Source: Euborellia annulipes (Eukaryota; Arthropoda; Insecta; Dermaptera; Anisolabididae). Taken from it: a stretch of 64,000 nucleotides of DNA. Position 1 is the first letter of the stretch. Every line of letters begins with the position of its first letter. Under the pieces are notes generated by a model. The model searched no databases and was not told the origin of the DNA. It saw only the letters and a program-made list of their open reading frames with translations. A program made the position numbers and the translations under genes. Shown in pieces: positions 33,110-45,129 of this stretch. The stretch is taken from the NCBI GenBank assembly GCA_023213315.1, contig JAKCPI010000928.1, positions 62,001 through 126,000 on the forward strand. Direction: 5' to 3'.

Positions 33110-34740
33110 GTGGTGGAGTATATTTATTATACATATAAACCATACACTATATTCTTTTTAAAAAATCGTCTTTATATATATAATAGACCGATCATCATTT
33201 TCATATTCTAATTAAATAAATCTCTCGATCGTAGGCTCTATTGGAAACATTTTGTCAATTAAATTTACAAATAATACCCTCGATTAGGTATATTTATTAA
33301 ATATTTTTTTAGTTTAAAGAAGACTTTATTATAATAATTTTGCAATTAGTGAACTGAAATATCTTTATCGTAAATGAAATGAAGTTTACTTGACTGATTA
33401 ATATTAAACTGAGCTGCGGCACTCAGTATTATACTTACCGGTACTTGAAAAATTACTATTTTCAGTTCTCCCAATAATTAATTTAAAGTTCTTTTAAATT
33501 TAAAGTACAGGAATTAACATTATCTTTTAAAAACGTAGGGACTGGAAAAATCTTATTTTCTTCTGAATACTTGAAAAAGTACCGGTACTTTCATTGCTTT
33601 TAGAACATTTTCTATAAAATATATGGTTTTAATATTTACAAATATAAGGACGTGGCCATAATAGCCTCAGATGCCTCGGCATAATTAAAATTTTTTATTA
33701 TTTGCCTGATAAATGAATTTATAATTAATTTTAAACTGGTAACCGTTGGCTCTAATTGAAACATTATGCTTTAATAGAAGAATTAAATTCAAGTACACAA
33801 GGTTTTTTGTTTCAATGATGTAGAATTTATAATTTATTATTACAGCGACCGACTGTCAGACCATTATTTTATATTGACTCGAAATTTTCTGAACTTTCTA
33901 AAATTTATAATTCTTTCTTTTTTTCTAAATTGTTTTGGAGTCGAGATCGAATTATAAAATAACGTCATCGCTTGACTGAATCAATTTTGTTAATTTTCAT
34001 TCAACCCCTTTTGCAATGCAATTATAAATATTTAGTCTATTTAAATACTAATTTCAAAGGAATAATCCTCAATGATGACGTCTTTCATATATTTATTTAG
34101 AAATAATTTAATAATAATATTCACTATGTTGCTTTTAACCCTTAAAAAAATAATTCCAATGAGATGAAAGAAATTTTATAGCAAAATTGAATTAAACAAT
34201 TTTTACTGGCCTTTTATTTCCAATAAAATTCAATCAATGAACAAGCAGATGGAACTTAAACCAAGAGAAAAGTAATTTTAACCATTTATTTATTTTTTTG
34301 TATATTTTTATTTTTTTTACAGGAGAAAATTTAATAATCATTTATTTAAAAAAATGTCGCATTATATTTAAATTTTTTTAATGCTTTTTTTCTCGGGTCA
34401 GTTTTTTAAAGCGTTAGCGAGGTTAAATGAAATGGGAAGAATTATTAAAAAATACATGCCAATTGGTGATAAAAAAAATTCGTAGGTATGCGAGTTTATT
34501 GGTTAATTTTTTTCTAAAACCGTTTTGGAAAGAAATTTTTTTTTATAACAGAATTATAACAATGGAATTTTTAATAGAATCCTTTCTTGGGCCGTAGAAA
34601 AAAAATTCTTTATTATTTCTCTGTCATAGGAATACAAAATACATTGTACAAATCAACATTTTGTCAATATGATGTAGAGAAAAATATTTAATTTATTAAA
34701 AATAGCATCTCTACTTGGGCAGCGAATTATTCAAATCTAA
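33110..34740. other. AT-rich stretch, nothing recognised beyond one SINE tail trace
   Basis: Poly-A/T runs and AT-rich unique sequence. 35014-35640 is similar. Confidence 0.4.
33650..33695 (+). mobile_element. Degenerate SINE tail fragment
   Basis: CATAATAGCCTCAGATGCCT followed by an A-rich run resembles the shared SINE tail. Similar very short pieces occur at about 30520-30535 and 62508-62540 (AAATGGCTTCAGCAGCCGAA). Confidence 0.35.
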
Positions 34741-35013
34741 AGGACCACCTCGAGTAAAAATAATTAAAAATGACCGAGGAATACCCGCGCCCGCAGCATG
34801 TCTGCAGCCTTGAGGGACACACAGGGATGTAGACGTCTACACCAGGGACACACATTTTTCTTTTGGTCACTTTCTATCTACTGTGTGTGTCCCTGGTGCG
34901 GGCCTGTGGGTCCCTGGTGTAGACGTCTACATCCCTGTGTGTCCCTCAAGGTTGCAGACCTGCTGCGGGCGCGTGTATCCCTCGATCATTTTTAATCATT
35001 TTACTCGGGACCA
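34741..35013. repeat. Long inverted repeat (foldback element), ~273 bases
   Basis: The arms run GACC..CTCGAGTAAAA, CCCGCGCCCGCAGCA, GAGGGACACACAGGGATG, GTAGACGTCTACACCAGGGA and are mirrored to 35013. The self-palindromic GTAGACGTCTAC sits in each arm. A tandem CCCTGGTG piece lies near the loop. The 65-codon open frame inside it is an artefact. Confidence 0.75.
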
Positions 35014-35680
35014 TTTAGGGGTGACCTAAACGTCCTCAAGTTGCACAAATAAAAGGGATTTATTTAGCTATTTATTGACTTTCTAATGGTCTCAGCAGAG
35101 AAGGAAAATTAAAAAAAAAAAAAAAAAAACTATCGGTTTCCACAATCAGTATAGTAGCTCGAAAATCTTACTCCATCACTATTTTTGACACAATACTTTG
35201 ACATGTTAGTCCTATGCCTAATTACTATTAGATACAAATTTAACTGGGACACTAACCACCTTTTTAAAAAAATTCCACAATTGGAATTTATCTTCTATTA
35301 ATTAAAATTAAATTCATCAAATGTTTAATTAAATTTTGACTTTTATTGTCGCAAAAAATATTTAAAAAGTTATAGTCAGGAGTATAAAAAAAATATACTG
35401 TATATATGGTGTCATTCATTCACTCCATTTATTTTATTTTTATTTTGCTAAAAGCTACAACCCTCTCACCTCTCTCCAACCCTACAATCGGTGATTTAAT
35501 TAAATAATCAGTTATCCAAGACAATAATTACCTTGATTTACATAAAAAAATTCCAAATGATCGTATGCCTAATTTTTCTTTTCTCCCTTATTTTAATTTA
35601 CTGGTTTAATCAAATAAAAGTGAAAAATATATTCAATTCTTTTTCGACGTCTCTATATATTATATAATATATATAATATA

Positions 35681-35716
35681 CTAGGCGGAAAGCCCGCCAA
35701 AGGCGCCTCTGGCGGG
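35681..35716 (-). mobile_element. Possible Helitron 3' terminus
   Basis: The minus strand has a G+C hairpin (GCCCGCCA...GGCGCC...TGGCGGGC, 35691-35716), then about 7 bases, then CTAG and T (35684-35680). A 3' hairpin followed by CTRR and a T target base is the Helitron signature. No 5' end (TC start) or Rep/helicase frame was located; a short non-autonomous element extending to the right is most likely. Confidence 0.35.
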
Positions 35717-35828
35717 CGAGTTTATTGCCACTTTGGGGTATTTCTTGTTGCAAATGCAAGTGTTAAGATGTTAATGAAGGATCTTGAGTTCAAGTTAGGG
35801 TACCGACTGACCACAGCACAAAAGGGTC

Positions 35829-35935
35829 TATTTATCACTCTTTCAACCTGCCTTCTATACCGAGGGTCGCGGGTTCGGATCCCAGGCAGTCCAGGGAAAA
35901 AAGTGTGAATGTTTAAAAAAAAAGACTGTTTAAAG
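35829..35935 (+). mobile_element. Internally deleted SINE (family 1)
   Basis: The B-box part of the head (GTCGCGGGTTCGGATCCC, then AGGCAGTCC) joins directly to the distal tail (GAAAAAAGTGTGAATG plus A-run); the whole body is missing. AAAGGGTC occurs on both sides (about 35821-35828 and 35931) and may be the target duplication. The A-box half is very diverged. Confidence 0.6.
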
Positions 35936-37369
35936 GGTCAGTCAAATGCCCGCTCTCTTCTTTTTTCAACTCCTGCGTAGCTCCTCTCACAGCCTCTAGT
36001 TGTACAACCAGAAAGCTGGTCACAGAGCAACTAACTCCTTCTCTAATTTTCAAACCAACTTGTTGATTTTGTGTTCCCATATTGAAGAAATTTGATTATA
36101 ATTAATTTTCCAAAATATTTAAGAGATTCAGATTATTACTACGTTACTCCCTGGTCCATGTGACTATGTACTAATTTCAAATAGATTCATTGAAAATTGT
36201 GGATTTCTATAGAACATATGCATACACACATACATTTTTCCCATTTTATTTATTATATATATAGATAGATGTATATATAACAAAAAAAAATCATTTTTTT
36301 CAATTAGACTTTTTTTTCTGTCAATTCTCACTCTATTATTTTTTGCTCAATTTAATTTAATTTTATTTTATTTAAAACAGCATTTTTCATTTTAAATTAA
36401 TTATAACGCTCTAATTATCATAAATGTGTGAAATCTTTTTTTTTTTTTATACAGTATAAATGATAATATTCCAAACAGTTCTCAAATTGTAAAGAGGATT
36501 CCATTAGCTTTTTACCCATATCAGCTGAAATATATAGCTATATTCCGTGACGTCATAGCTATCTTAAAATAAAGGAAATGATTCCCAGGAGTTGGCTGAC
36601 ATCTTATATATTATATTAAAAAAATGAAATTTCTCTCCTTTTTTTATAAGTAAAAATGTAGTAATTTATATTAAAGTGACAATTGAGAAAAGAGATTCTT
36701 CAGAATCATATATCTGTGATTATTAAATATTTTATTAAAAATTATTATTAATTAGCACAACGTACATCGAGCCAAGGATGTTTGGCTAATGTTTCCTTAG
36801 ATCTTATTTTGAATCTGGTTTAGATTGATCATATCCTGAATTTATATAATATTTTAACATAACATTATATAAATTTGACATTTTTTTGATATTAAAATAA
36901 ATTCAAGTAGGCTATTTTATTTAATGACTTCTATTAAATGATATTTTTTTTTAAACTTGGGGTTGAAATAAGATTAATAAAAAATGATCTCGCTGAGATT
37001 CGGACCCCTCTTTTCGTGTTTATGTATCCGGATGCTGTCAAACCAACCACCTTCGGAAGTGACTAAAATTTATTACTCAAAAGTTACACTCTTCCTTTTT
37101 TTTTTTTTATATGTACATATTTTATAAATATAAAAAAAAACGCATTTCAAATTTTCTTTATGCATCACTAAAATTTCAAAATATATAAATAAAACAATAA
37201 AAACAAACATAAACGTTATGAATATTCCCGAGGAGAGAGGAATTTTCATAATATTTGCCAAGTTTTTTTTTTTTTTTTTTTTTTGCACCCTACCACAAAC
37301 CAGAGCCGGAAATAATTTATGCAATTAGGCTAATAAAATAGAAAGAATTTGTTATAATGTCCTTACAAA
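35936..37369. other. AT-rich stretch, nothing recognised
   Basis: Short unique patch near 35940-36060, otherwise AT-rich. The Lys-rich minus-strand frame at 37073 is made by homopolymers. Confidence 0.4.
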
Positions 37370-37680
37370 ATCCTCTTCGGAAGAGCGCCGAGCGAGGAGG
37401 AGAGGAGTTAATATATTGTGGTTATTCGGCATTTCTCCACGCTTGGGAGGCATAACTTCCTCATCCCCCAGCGGGGGTTGGGATGTAAAAACAGGGACAT
37501 AAATAAAGGTTTTAAGAGCGTCGGAGAAAGAAAAGAACGGAGGGATCGTCGCGTGAGAGACGCTGATAACTCAGTCCGAAAAGGGGGTGAGGAAGTCGGC
37601 AAGGTGAGGGGGAGGGGGTGGGCAAGGGTTGGGGACCAAAGACATGGACACCCTTGGGAAATTTAATTATGCAATCGCTC
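37370..37680. promoter_or_regulatory. G+C-balanced, purine-rich unique island
   Basis: Purine-rich, CpG-containing unique sequence (GAGCGCCGAGCGAGG, GATCGTCGCGTGAGAGACG, then G-rich runs). Overlapping frames on opposite strands have no family signature. Possibly regulatory; no partner evidence. Confidence 0.25.
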
Positions 37681-38054
37681 GATTAAGACCTTACATGTAC
37701 GCTTTGGCAAATATATATAACTCATTAGTTATCTGCAAATTGATCTGCAATTGTTTCGACAGCAGGTCGTCTATTTTATGTTTTTTTATGATTTCAAACT
37801 AAAGACACTCTAATACATTATTCAAGATTTTTAAAAAATGATAATCTTTTTTTTTTTTATTTCCCCATACGTAAAAATGATAAATTACCATGACTTAGAA
37901 AATAATCTTTTATTTTAAATTATAATATATTGAAATAGGCAAATTGTGTATTTCTTTTTAAATATGACCGTATATTTTTGGTACTCAAGTTAACCGAGCT
38001 AGGAATTAAAATGTTTCTATATCAAAACTCATTTTCGATTTATAAATACCATCA

Positions 38055-38130
38055 ATAGCAATAGTATTGAGACTAAAGCCCGGTAGTTAGGCAGCCAAAA
38101 TGGCAGCCTGTCTGTGTGAGAAATAACTTT
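38055..38130 (+). repeat. Element E end fragment
   Basis: GCAATAGTATTGAGACTAAA, then GCCCGGTAGTTAGGCAGCC, AAAATGGCAGCC and TGTCTGTGTGAGAAATAAC, as at 11612-11682. No matching opposite end is seen. A related GTTAGGCAGCCC piece is at 23672-23690. Confidence 0.5.
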
Positions 38131-38656
38131 TTTTTTGTTAATATTATTTTTATTATTGCACGTTTATTTACCCGAGGTGTTTACTGCACACAGACACACA
38201 CCTCAAACCCAACCGGCCTCTGACCGTAACCATCTACCGGCACCCCGTGAAGTTACATCATTTTCCTATCTCTATGCATTATTTTCTAGTTAATGAACTA
38301 ATTTTGTGTTCAGTTTAACCTGTTTCTTTTATCCACACTCTTAAATTCTATGAAGGATGTACTAGTTTGAGCACCGGCTTGTATCCTACTCCTTTTGAAA
38401 AATGCATCACTGTTAGGGAACCCTCTTTACATCCCTTACATAGGACTGGATGTCACAGCAACTCTCTCTTCTCGTAAAGTTGTAAAGGGCTTTTCTTGTT
38501 AATAACTATACACAGTTCCAATACTAACTCCTTGTTTTTATTTTTCTCTCCAATTTTAAGAAAATAACAAGCATAAAATGTTAATCTTGAGAAATCTCTG
38601 CAAAAAAATTGTGTAGTCCAGCTAGAAATTTTGCGTTACCATAAATGTTGTCTATT

Positions 38657-39060
38657 TTACTTTCTTTTACCTATACATATATATGCATATATATATATAT
38701 AGAAAGTATTGAATTCATGTCAAAAATTTGAAGTCGAGATTTTAATGGATATACACGTTTTGAGGTCCCCTGAATCCAAAAAGTGGTTTTCGTGACATGG
38801 TCTGTCTCTCTGTGTGTGTTCAATTTTAAGCATGAAGGAATCGAGCTACGTCGCTGAAATTGTATATTTAAGTTAGGCAACCCCCCCCCCCCCTACCTTG
38901 GGGCGTGAAAAAAGCTTTTATTCAAAATTGGCCAAAAAGTACTTTACTGATGTACTTTTTCAGTTTTTTTTTTTTTTTTTTTCGATTTTTTCAAAATTTG
39001 CTCCAACGATATAAAAAGCAATTATTTTTTATATGCTCTCTCAAATGTATATTCTGGATT
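38657..39060 (+). repeat. RepA copy, 3'-truncated
   Basis: Head hairpin (38657-38707), GTCGAGATTTTAATGG, GAGGTCCCCTGAATCC, AAGCATGAAGGAATCGAG, then a poly-C run (38881-38894), poly-T, and the CTCTCAAATGTATATTCTGG end. Tail hairpin and CATGG palindrome are absent. Confidence 0.75.
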
Positions 39061-40920
39061 GAACCAAGATTTGTCAATAATATTGAACCTCGAGCATTTC
39101 ATTTTGGCTGATCTCTATCCTTTCATTATCGCCACATCACACCCACAACTACAAGCAATGGTTTTCTGTTTCTTCTATATAATATTTAATTTAGTGAGAT
39201 TTTCTTATATGAAAAATAGAGCTGAGTGAAAATGAGTTTGACACCCTTGACTTAAAGGAATTTTCTCATTCGAAAAACTACGTTAAAAAATGACTTGCAA
39301 AAAGCATCACCTCTATTCTGGAAGATTAACTATCCATTCGACATGCTCTCTGGTATTAGCTTATATTCATATTGATATTAGCCCTTTTATATTTTTTATA
39401 AGTTTATTTAACTGGGTTTGACAAAAGATTACTGAAAGGCGTACGGACATTGAGATTTTCTTCATGGTGATTATAAAGGTAATCAGGTGTTTGCAAGTCA
39501 TGAGTTGTTTATTTATGTTCAATAAGGAATTTTAATACGAATTGAGTAACTTATTTTTTTAATTTTGGAACTGGTGGATTATTTTGTCTGATTCAATTAA
39601 GCTAATCAATCTATTTACATTCTATTATTTTTTTTTTTTTAATTTAAAATCTTATTACAATAGATCTTATATTAAAAAAAATCTATATTTATTTAAAAGT
39701 TATATTCATAAAAAATAATTTTTTCAAAGAGAATCTTCTAAACTTTCCAACAGCATGTTTATTAAAACTTTTAGCATTGTTTTCTTCTTCTTATCGTAAA
39801 TCCTATTAATATGCATTTTCTAAATATTGAATTGAAAATAAACACGTTATTGAAAGAAAAAAAAAAAAAAAAGAAAAAACTTTGAGAAAAACCTGAATAG
39901 ATTTTTTAAAACTCTCTGCATTGAATTAATTTTTTTTTTTTTTTTATTCTACCATTATTAAAAACTTAAATTTTTAATTTAACAAATTAATTTTTCCCAT
40001 ATTGAGAGTTTAAATAATCGCTTTAATAAATACAAATTGGTCAAGCTAACAAATTTTGCGTCGACCATTGGATTGGCCAGACCCCTACTCTAACTTCAAA
40101 ATAATTTTCTGATTACAGCCCTCATTTAAAGCAATTGAAATGAAAAAAAGTTTATAACAATTATAATGTAATTTTGTTAATAATTTATTTATTTCAAAAA
40201 TTGAATTTTTTAAATTTTCCTTTCTTTCTTATCAGATAGACTTCAAATTTGATTTATGAAATAAATCAGGACTTCGGGTGGTTTGGACAATTCAAGGGTG
40301 AATTGATTCTCCCCCTCCAATAAATAAAGGATATATTTTTTTTTATTTTAAAATCTTAACACTATATTTCTTTATTTATTTATTTTTTTTTTTTTTTGAG
40401 ATTTAAAATGGGAGGGGAGGGAGGCAACTGTCATAAATTAAACTATTCATGGTTTTTAAATAAATAGGTATAGTCAGCTCCAGAATGATAACTGATTTCG
40501 ATACCATATTAACATATCAATCTCAATTTCGCCAAAAATATCGCTGGAATATAAATAGATTTAAGCAAAAGAAAGGAACAAACATTTAAATAACGAATAA
40601 ATTTTCTATCCAGGGAGATCTTTTCCTCTGGGATTTAGAAAAAGCGAGCGACTCTTTTGAAATCAAAGGATTTTTTATTTACTTAATTCGTTAATCAATG
40701 TCCAAGTATAGAAATGGATTAAAAAAAAAATAACGATTTATCTAGTAAAATCTTTTGAAACTATCTAAAACAAACATCTAATGAATTATTTAATTTGAAA
40801 TTAAGGATGGTTCAGGCTTGTCAAGAGAAATTTTTTATTAAAAATTTTACCACTACTTTGAGGCAGTAAATTCTTATATAATTATTTTAACGTTCTGCAA
40901 AAATTAACTAGCTAAATGGT
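39061..40920. other. AT-rich stretch, nothing recognised
   Basis: Several poly-A/T runs (for example 39857-39871, 39929-39945, 40384-40398). No repeat family member or gene identified. 41586-42353 and 42648-43180 are similar. Confidence 0.4.
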
Positions 40921-41040
40921 GAAATAAAACAAAATTTATACCCGATGCTCGTCGATGTTTCGGATGTTAACAACTGCTCAGTCCTGAGGAAAGGTCTGAT
41001 CAGTAACCGAGACGTCGACGAACAAACTTTATTTTAATTC
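40921..41040. repeat. Inverted-repeat motif with CCGAGACGTCGACGA
   Basis: GAAATAAAACAAAATTTATA + CTCGTCGATGTTTCGG (left) is mirrored by CCGAGACGTCGACGAACAAA + CTTTATTTTAATTC (right), around CTGCTCAGTCCTGAGGAAAG and TCTGATCAGTAA. It is similar in plan to 21304-21410. Confidence 0.5.
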
Positions 41041-41199
41041 ACTATTGACTACCTTATCTCTATGTTAAAAGTTATGGGATGGGCTCAAAAATTTTTTTAA
41101 AAATCTCCGTCTTATCAGCTCCTTATGTATGTAATGAAAGGAATTTTTTTTAATTTTCTCTCGGCTGCTAAGGCTATTTACGGGTTTAATGTATATATC

Positions 41200-41447
41200 C
41201 ATGGGCGTAGCGAGCGGGGAGCAGGGGGGCCAATGCCTCCCCCCCTTCTTGTCCTGAAACTTTTTTGTCTATTAAAAACAAATATATATTTTTACCATAG
41301 TGAATTTTTTTTTATGAGCTTATATAAGGAAAATAATTAATAATAATAATAAATAATTAATAATCTATGTATATATAATAATTACATACCCCCTCTCGTC
41401 CTAACGAGTGGTTAACCCCCCTAACAAGATGTCTGACTACGCCCATG
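41200..41447. mobile_element. hAT-like miniature element
   Basis: Perfect terminal repeats CATGGGCGTAG and a perfect 8-base target duplication TATATATC (41192-41199, 41448-41455). Short G and C runs lie inside each end and the interior is AT-rich. The open frame at 41125-41340 reads across it and is not a gene. Confidence 0.85.
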
Positions 41448-41484
41448 TATATATCTAAATATAATTGTATTAATTTTATTGTAT

Positions 41485-41585
41485 CGTTGGCTACTAGAGG
41501 ATGTTCTACACGCAGGTTTCCCAGGGTCGCCAATCCAAGGTTTCACCATGCTTAGATTTGCTTGACTTTTAGTTCTAACACCAAC
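41485..41585 (-). repeat. Dispersed repeat G, partial
   Basis: The minus strand contains TGGATTGGCGACCCTGGGAA, CCTGCGTGTAGAACATCC and CTAGTAGCCAAC, matching the copy at 4545-4625 with substitutions. Confidence 0.5.
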
Positions 41586-42364
41586 TGAATTAAATTAAAT
41601 TCATTCAAATAATATGAGCTGGGCCTTAAGTAGCAATTAAAAATTTATAAATTCTCTAAAAATATTTCATTGATAAAAGAGGCGAAATTCCTACTCCCGT
41701 GGACAATTCTATTCCAGAAGTTGAGATATTTATTTATGAAGCTTAAATACATATGAGATTTCATTTGAATCTATTTCACCGAATTCGTTCAGGTAAACAA
41801 TCGCTTATTCGATTCATTCGTAAGAGAACTGACGAATATTAGAAATTGTTATGATAATAAACCATAGGCCTATTATTTTATTCTCTCGAGAAACATTAAT
41901 GATTTCCTATTTAACATTGTTATTATAATAATTTTGGTCAGTATTCTCAAAAATGTTATTTATTTTTTCTTATATATTTTGTCTCTTATATAAATTTCTC
42001 TCTCTTAAATAAACATCATTCCAAACAGAACGCGAAATCTTTTCTCAAAATAAAATAAAAATTCCGTAAATAATGTTTTGTTTTCCCTTCTGGGTATTTC
42101 TTTCTATTAACAATTTTCTTGCTTGATCAAAATCACTTAATCACAAACAAAATCAATCAAGCAAGCAAGGAGGATTGACAGAGAAAAAAACAACGTTTTT
42201 TGAATGAATTTTTATTTATTTCACAATCCCTATTTTATTTCTTTACAATTAAAGAAAATATAAAAAACAATTCGTTTGCAGTGAAAGAGGAGTCAATAAT
42301 TATTTTCTTTCTATTTCACCCCTTCCCCTCTTTGGTCAATTAATAAATTTTTTACCAAAAACTT

Positions 42365-42636
42365 TTTTTTTTTTTTTTTTTTTAACATTCACACTTTTTC
42401 TCATTCACACTCACACTCCCACATACATTCACACAGTCTTTTCGGCAACTCAGGCCATATAAGACTTTTACGATATCCGTTATTGATAAATATACATATA
42501 TGGGGTCCAGGCATTCTTATTTAAGCCATTTGGTATCCAATTGGCTTAAATAAAATCATCGGACTGCCTGGGGTCCGAACCCGCGACGTTTGGTATATGA
42601 GGTTAGCACGCTAACCTCTACGCCATGCCCGAGGGC
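42365..42636 (-). mobile_element. Full-length tRNA-derived SINE (family 1)
   Basis: Minus-strand copy with the same head, body and tail as the copy at 59228. It is flanked by the 11-base target duplication ACCAAAAACTT (42354-42364 and 42637-42647). Confidence 0.9.
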
Positions 42637-43246
42637 ACCAAAAACTTAAAACTCTAACATTTTTTTAATTGTTATATTTATTTAACAAATATTTATTGTA
42701 CATCTTCGCGACTTAAGAAATAAATTCCTTAAAAAGACGATAGATTAGATTAGCTAGTACCCCAACCACCGACTAAAAAAAGTTGTAATTGAGGGTGAGT
42801 TTTAGAAATGATAAAGTTTTTTAAAAACTATTTTACTTTTAAAGGAATTTTAAAACATAATATATGAATTAAAAAATATATTTTAAAAGTATTTTTCTTA
42901 GCTGGGGTAAGTTTTAGGAATGGAAAAATAAAGCAAAAATTATTTCAATTTTTAATTAGCCCTAATAAATAAATAAATACATAAAATAACTATTAGAAGT
43001 ATTTTATTTAACAAGGGGTGAGTTTTAGGGGTGCAAGTCTTTTAAAAATTATTACAATTCCAAAATACTCACTAATAAATAAATGAATTGAATAAAATCC
43101 TGTTTGTTTGCAAATGACAAGCATTTTTGAAAAGAGAACTTTTTGAATATTTATTTATTTTGGGAGCTCCGAGAATAAGCCAAGTTCTTTACTTTAGTTG
43201 CATTCGAGTCGAGTCAGGAGCCGGTCGCACGGACTTTCTCTCTCTC

Positions 43247-43352
43247 TATAAAGTGTTTAGTGGGTTAGTTTCTTTTATTTTGTGTTGTTATTTGTGCCTA
43301 TAAGATGTCAACCCTCTCAGCTCAACATTTGACTAGATGCCGTCTATTAAAG
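43247..43352 (+). promoter_or_regulatory. Candidate TATA promoter with short first coding exon
   Basis: A TATAAAG box (43247-43253) follows a (CT)n tract and a G+C-balanced segment, unlike its AT-rich surroundings. An initiator-like TTAGTTT lies at 43265-43271, closer to the TATA box than the usual spacing. The first downstream ATG (43305) opens 16 codons (start MSTLSAQHLTRCRLLK) that end exactly at a donor-like AAG/GTATTT (43352/43353). Read through the donor, the frame stops after 44 codons. The peptide matches no family I recognise and no partner exon is identified. The arrangement could be chance; it is recorded because promoter-like sequence is rare here. Confidence 0.2.
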
Positions 43353-45129
43353 GTATTTAATATTTGCATAATGGGTTTAGAAGTTTATTTTTCTTTTTCT
43401 TTAAATATACTTATAAAATTATCAAATTCTTCGCTATAATGGAGTCGTGTAACCAGGGATGGTGAGAGAGGGTGTAAATCATCCCTTTAAAAAATAAAAT
43501 ACTATTTTTCTTTAAATTAAATACATAAAATAAAATTGTTTATCAATATTTTTTGCAAAAAATATCGATTCTGGCTCGTCCGTCCTCATTACGAGTAGTT
43601 TTATTATTATATAGAATTGATCGGCTGTGAACTATTAATGAGATGGGAGTGTCTGCTTTTCTCCACATTACAACTCAATTATTATTATAGAGACGTCATA
43701 AAAAGGAAAGAGAATCTCACATTGAAATTTTTAGCGATATTATTATTTCGTTTTGCTCCAAAAAGGTAGACAACTCAAATGACTAACTTATTTGTGGAAT
43801 TTTTTGATTAATTGCCGTTATTTATTGATTTCTAGGCCGCCTGTATTGCAGTTTTATGTGGATTTATCTTCTTTATAAATTTTCACATTGAAACCAATAT
43901 AGCTCATTTTTTTTTTTACATTTTCTATAAATAATTTGATTAATAGATTCAAACTTTTCTTTTATTTCTTTTATGCCTCTCGACAGCGATTTTTCGGTTT
44001 AGTTAAGTTAGGTAACCAAAAGTGGTGAAAGAGAAAGATTGTGTCAATTATTCCTTTTAAAAACAAAATACTATTTTTTTTATAGATTAAAAAAAATTGT
44101 TTATCAATATTATTATTAATTATTTTTTTTTAATGACATTTTTTTTCACAAAAAGATCTTACTAAAATATACAAATCCACCCGGCTTGATAAAAAAAAAT
44201 ATATAAAGGCTACAATTTTGAATAACTTTTCTATATATTCCTATTTATATAGAGATATATATTTTCTCTCCCTCAAAAGAAAGAACATTTTAAGAAATAC
44301 AAGAAAAATTTAGGGAAAAATTACCAAAAAAGTCTAATAGAATCTTTTCTCTTCAAAAAAAAAAAGTACTAATTTAAAAAATATCCATGCCCCAGGGTTT
44401 TTTACAAAATATAAATGTTCGCCAAACAAAAAAATCAAACAAAAAATAATATCTTATATCATTCTTTATAATATTGTTTATTTTTTTTTTTTTTTAATAA
44501 AGTAGGATTTAATTCATTTTAATAATCAATGAATGACGAATTTGTCCCTCGTTTCTTGTGTAAACGATACAGATGAAAAAGTTTGACTTTTTTTTGTGGA
44601 ATCATACATCATTGATAATAATCAAAGTTGGCTATATTATTACTATGGAAATAAATTGTATGTTTTTAATATAAATAATTTGAACTTGGCCGTTATCTCG
44701 TATCGATTTGTTATGCCCTGTTAATTTCCATAAATATATCATTACAAAAATCTATCTCACTACAGGGGGGCAGAACATGCTACCTCATAAACGGCCCCAA
44801 ACTAACGAACCATATTAAATGTCTTGAGACTTTCCATATTTGTTTAAAATGTCCAGTTAATTTATTGATATTTTTTTTTTTTTTTTGGTGAATAAAAAAG
44901 GAGGGAACGTCAATACTTTTTATTGCTCCTGGGTAATTTATTCGAATACTCAAACAAATCATTCCCATTATAAAGATTGGAATCAGATATTTCCCATTAT
45001 TTTACTAATATATAATTTGTTCTCTATTATTAATATTCATATTAATAGGCCTATCATACCAGATTTTTTTTGTGTCAAGATATCTTCAATAGCATATTTA
45101 AAACTCATTTACAGAGGAAATATTTAAAA
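43353..45129. other. AT-rich stretch, nothing recognised
   Basis: If the candidate first exon at 43305 is real this would be intron. No acceptor-bounded frame with a recognisable product was found. Confidence 0.35.

Noticed and set aside
34798..34995. A 65-codon Cys-containing frame
   Set aside because: It spans the two arms of the foldback element and is fully explained by it.
38881..38894. Poly-C and poly-G runs as i-motif or G-quadruplex elements
   Set aside because: Most lie just inside hAT-like ends or in RepA and are single homopolymer runs, so there is no independent evidence of a structural role.
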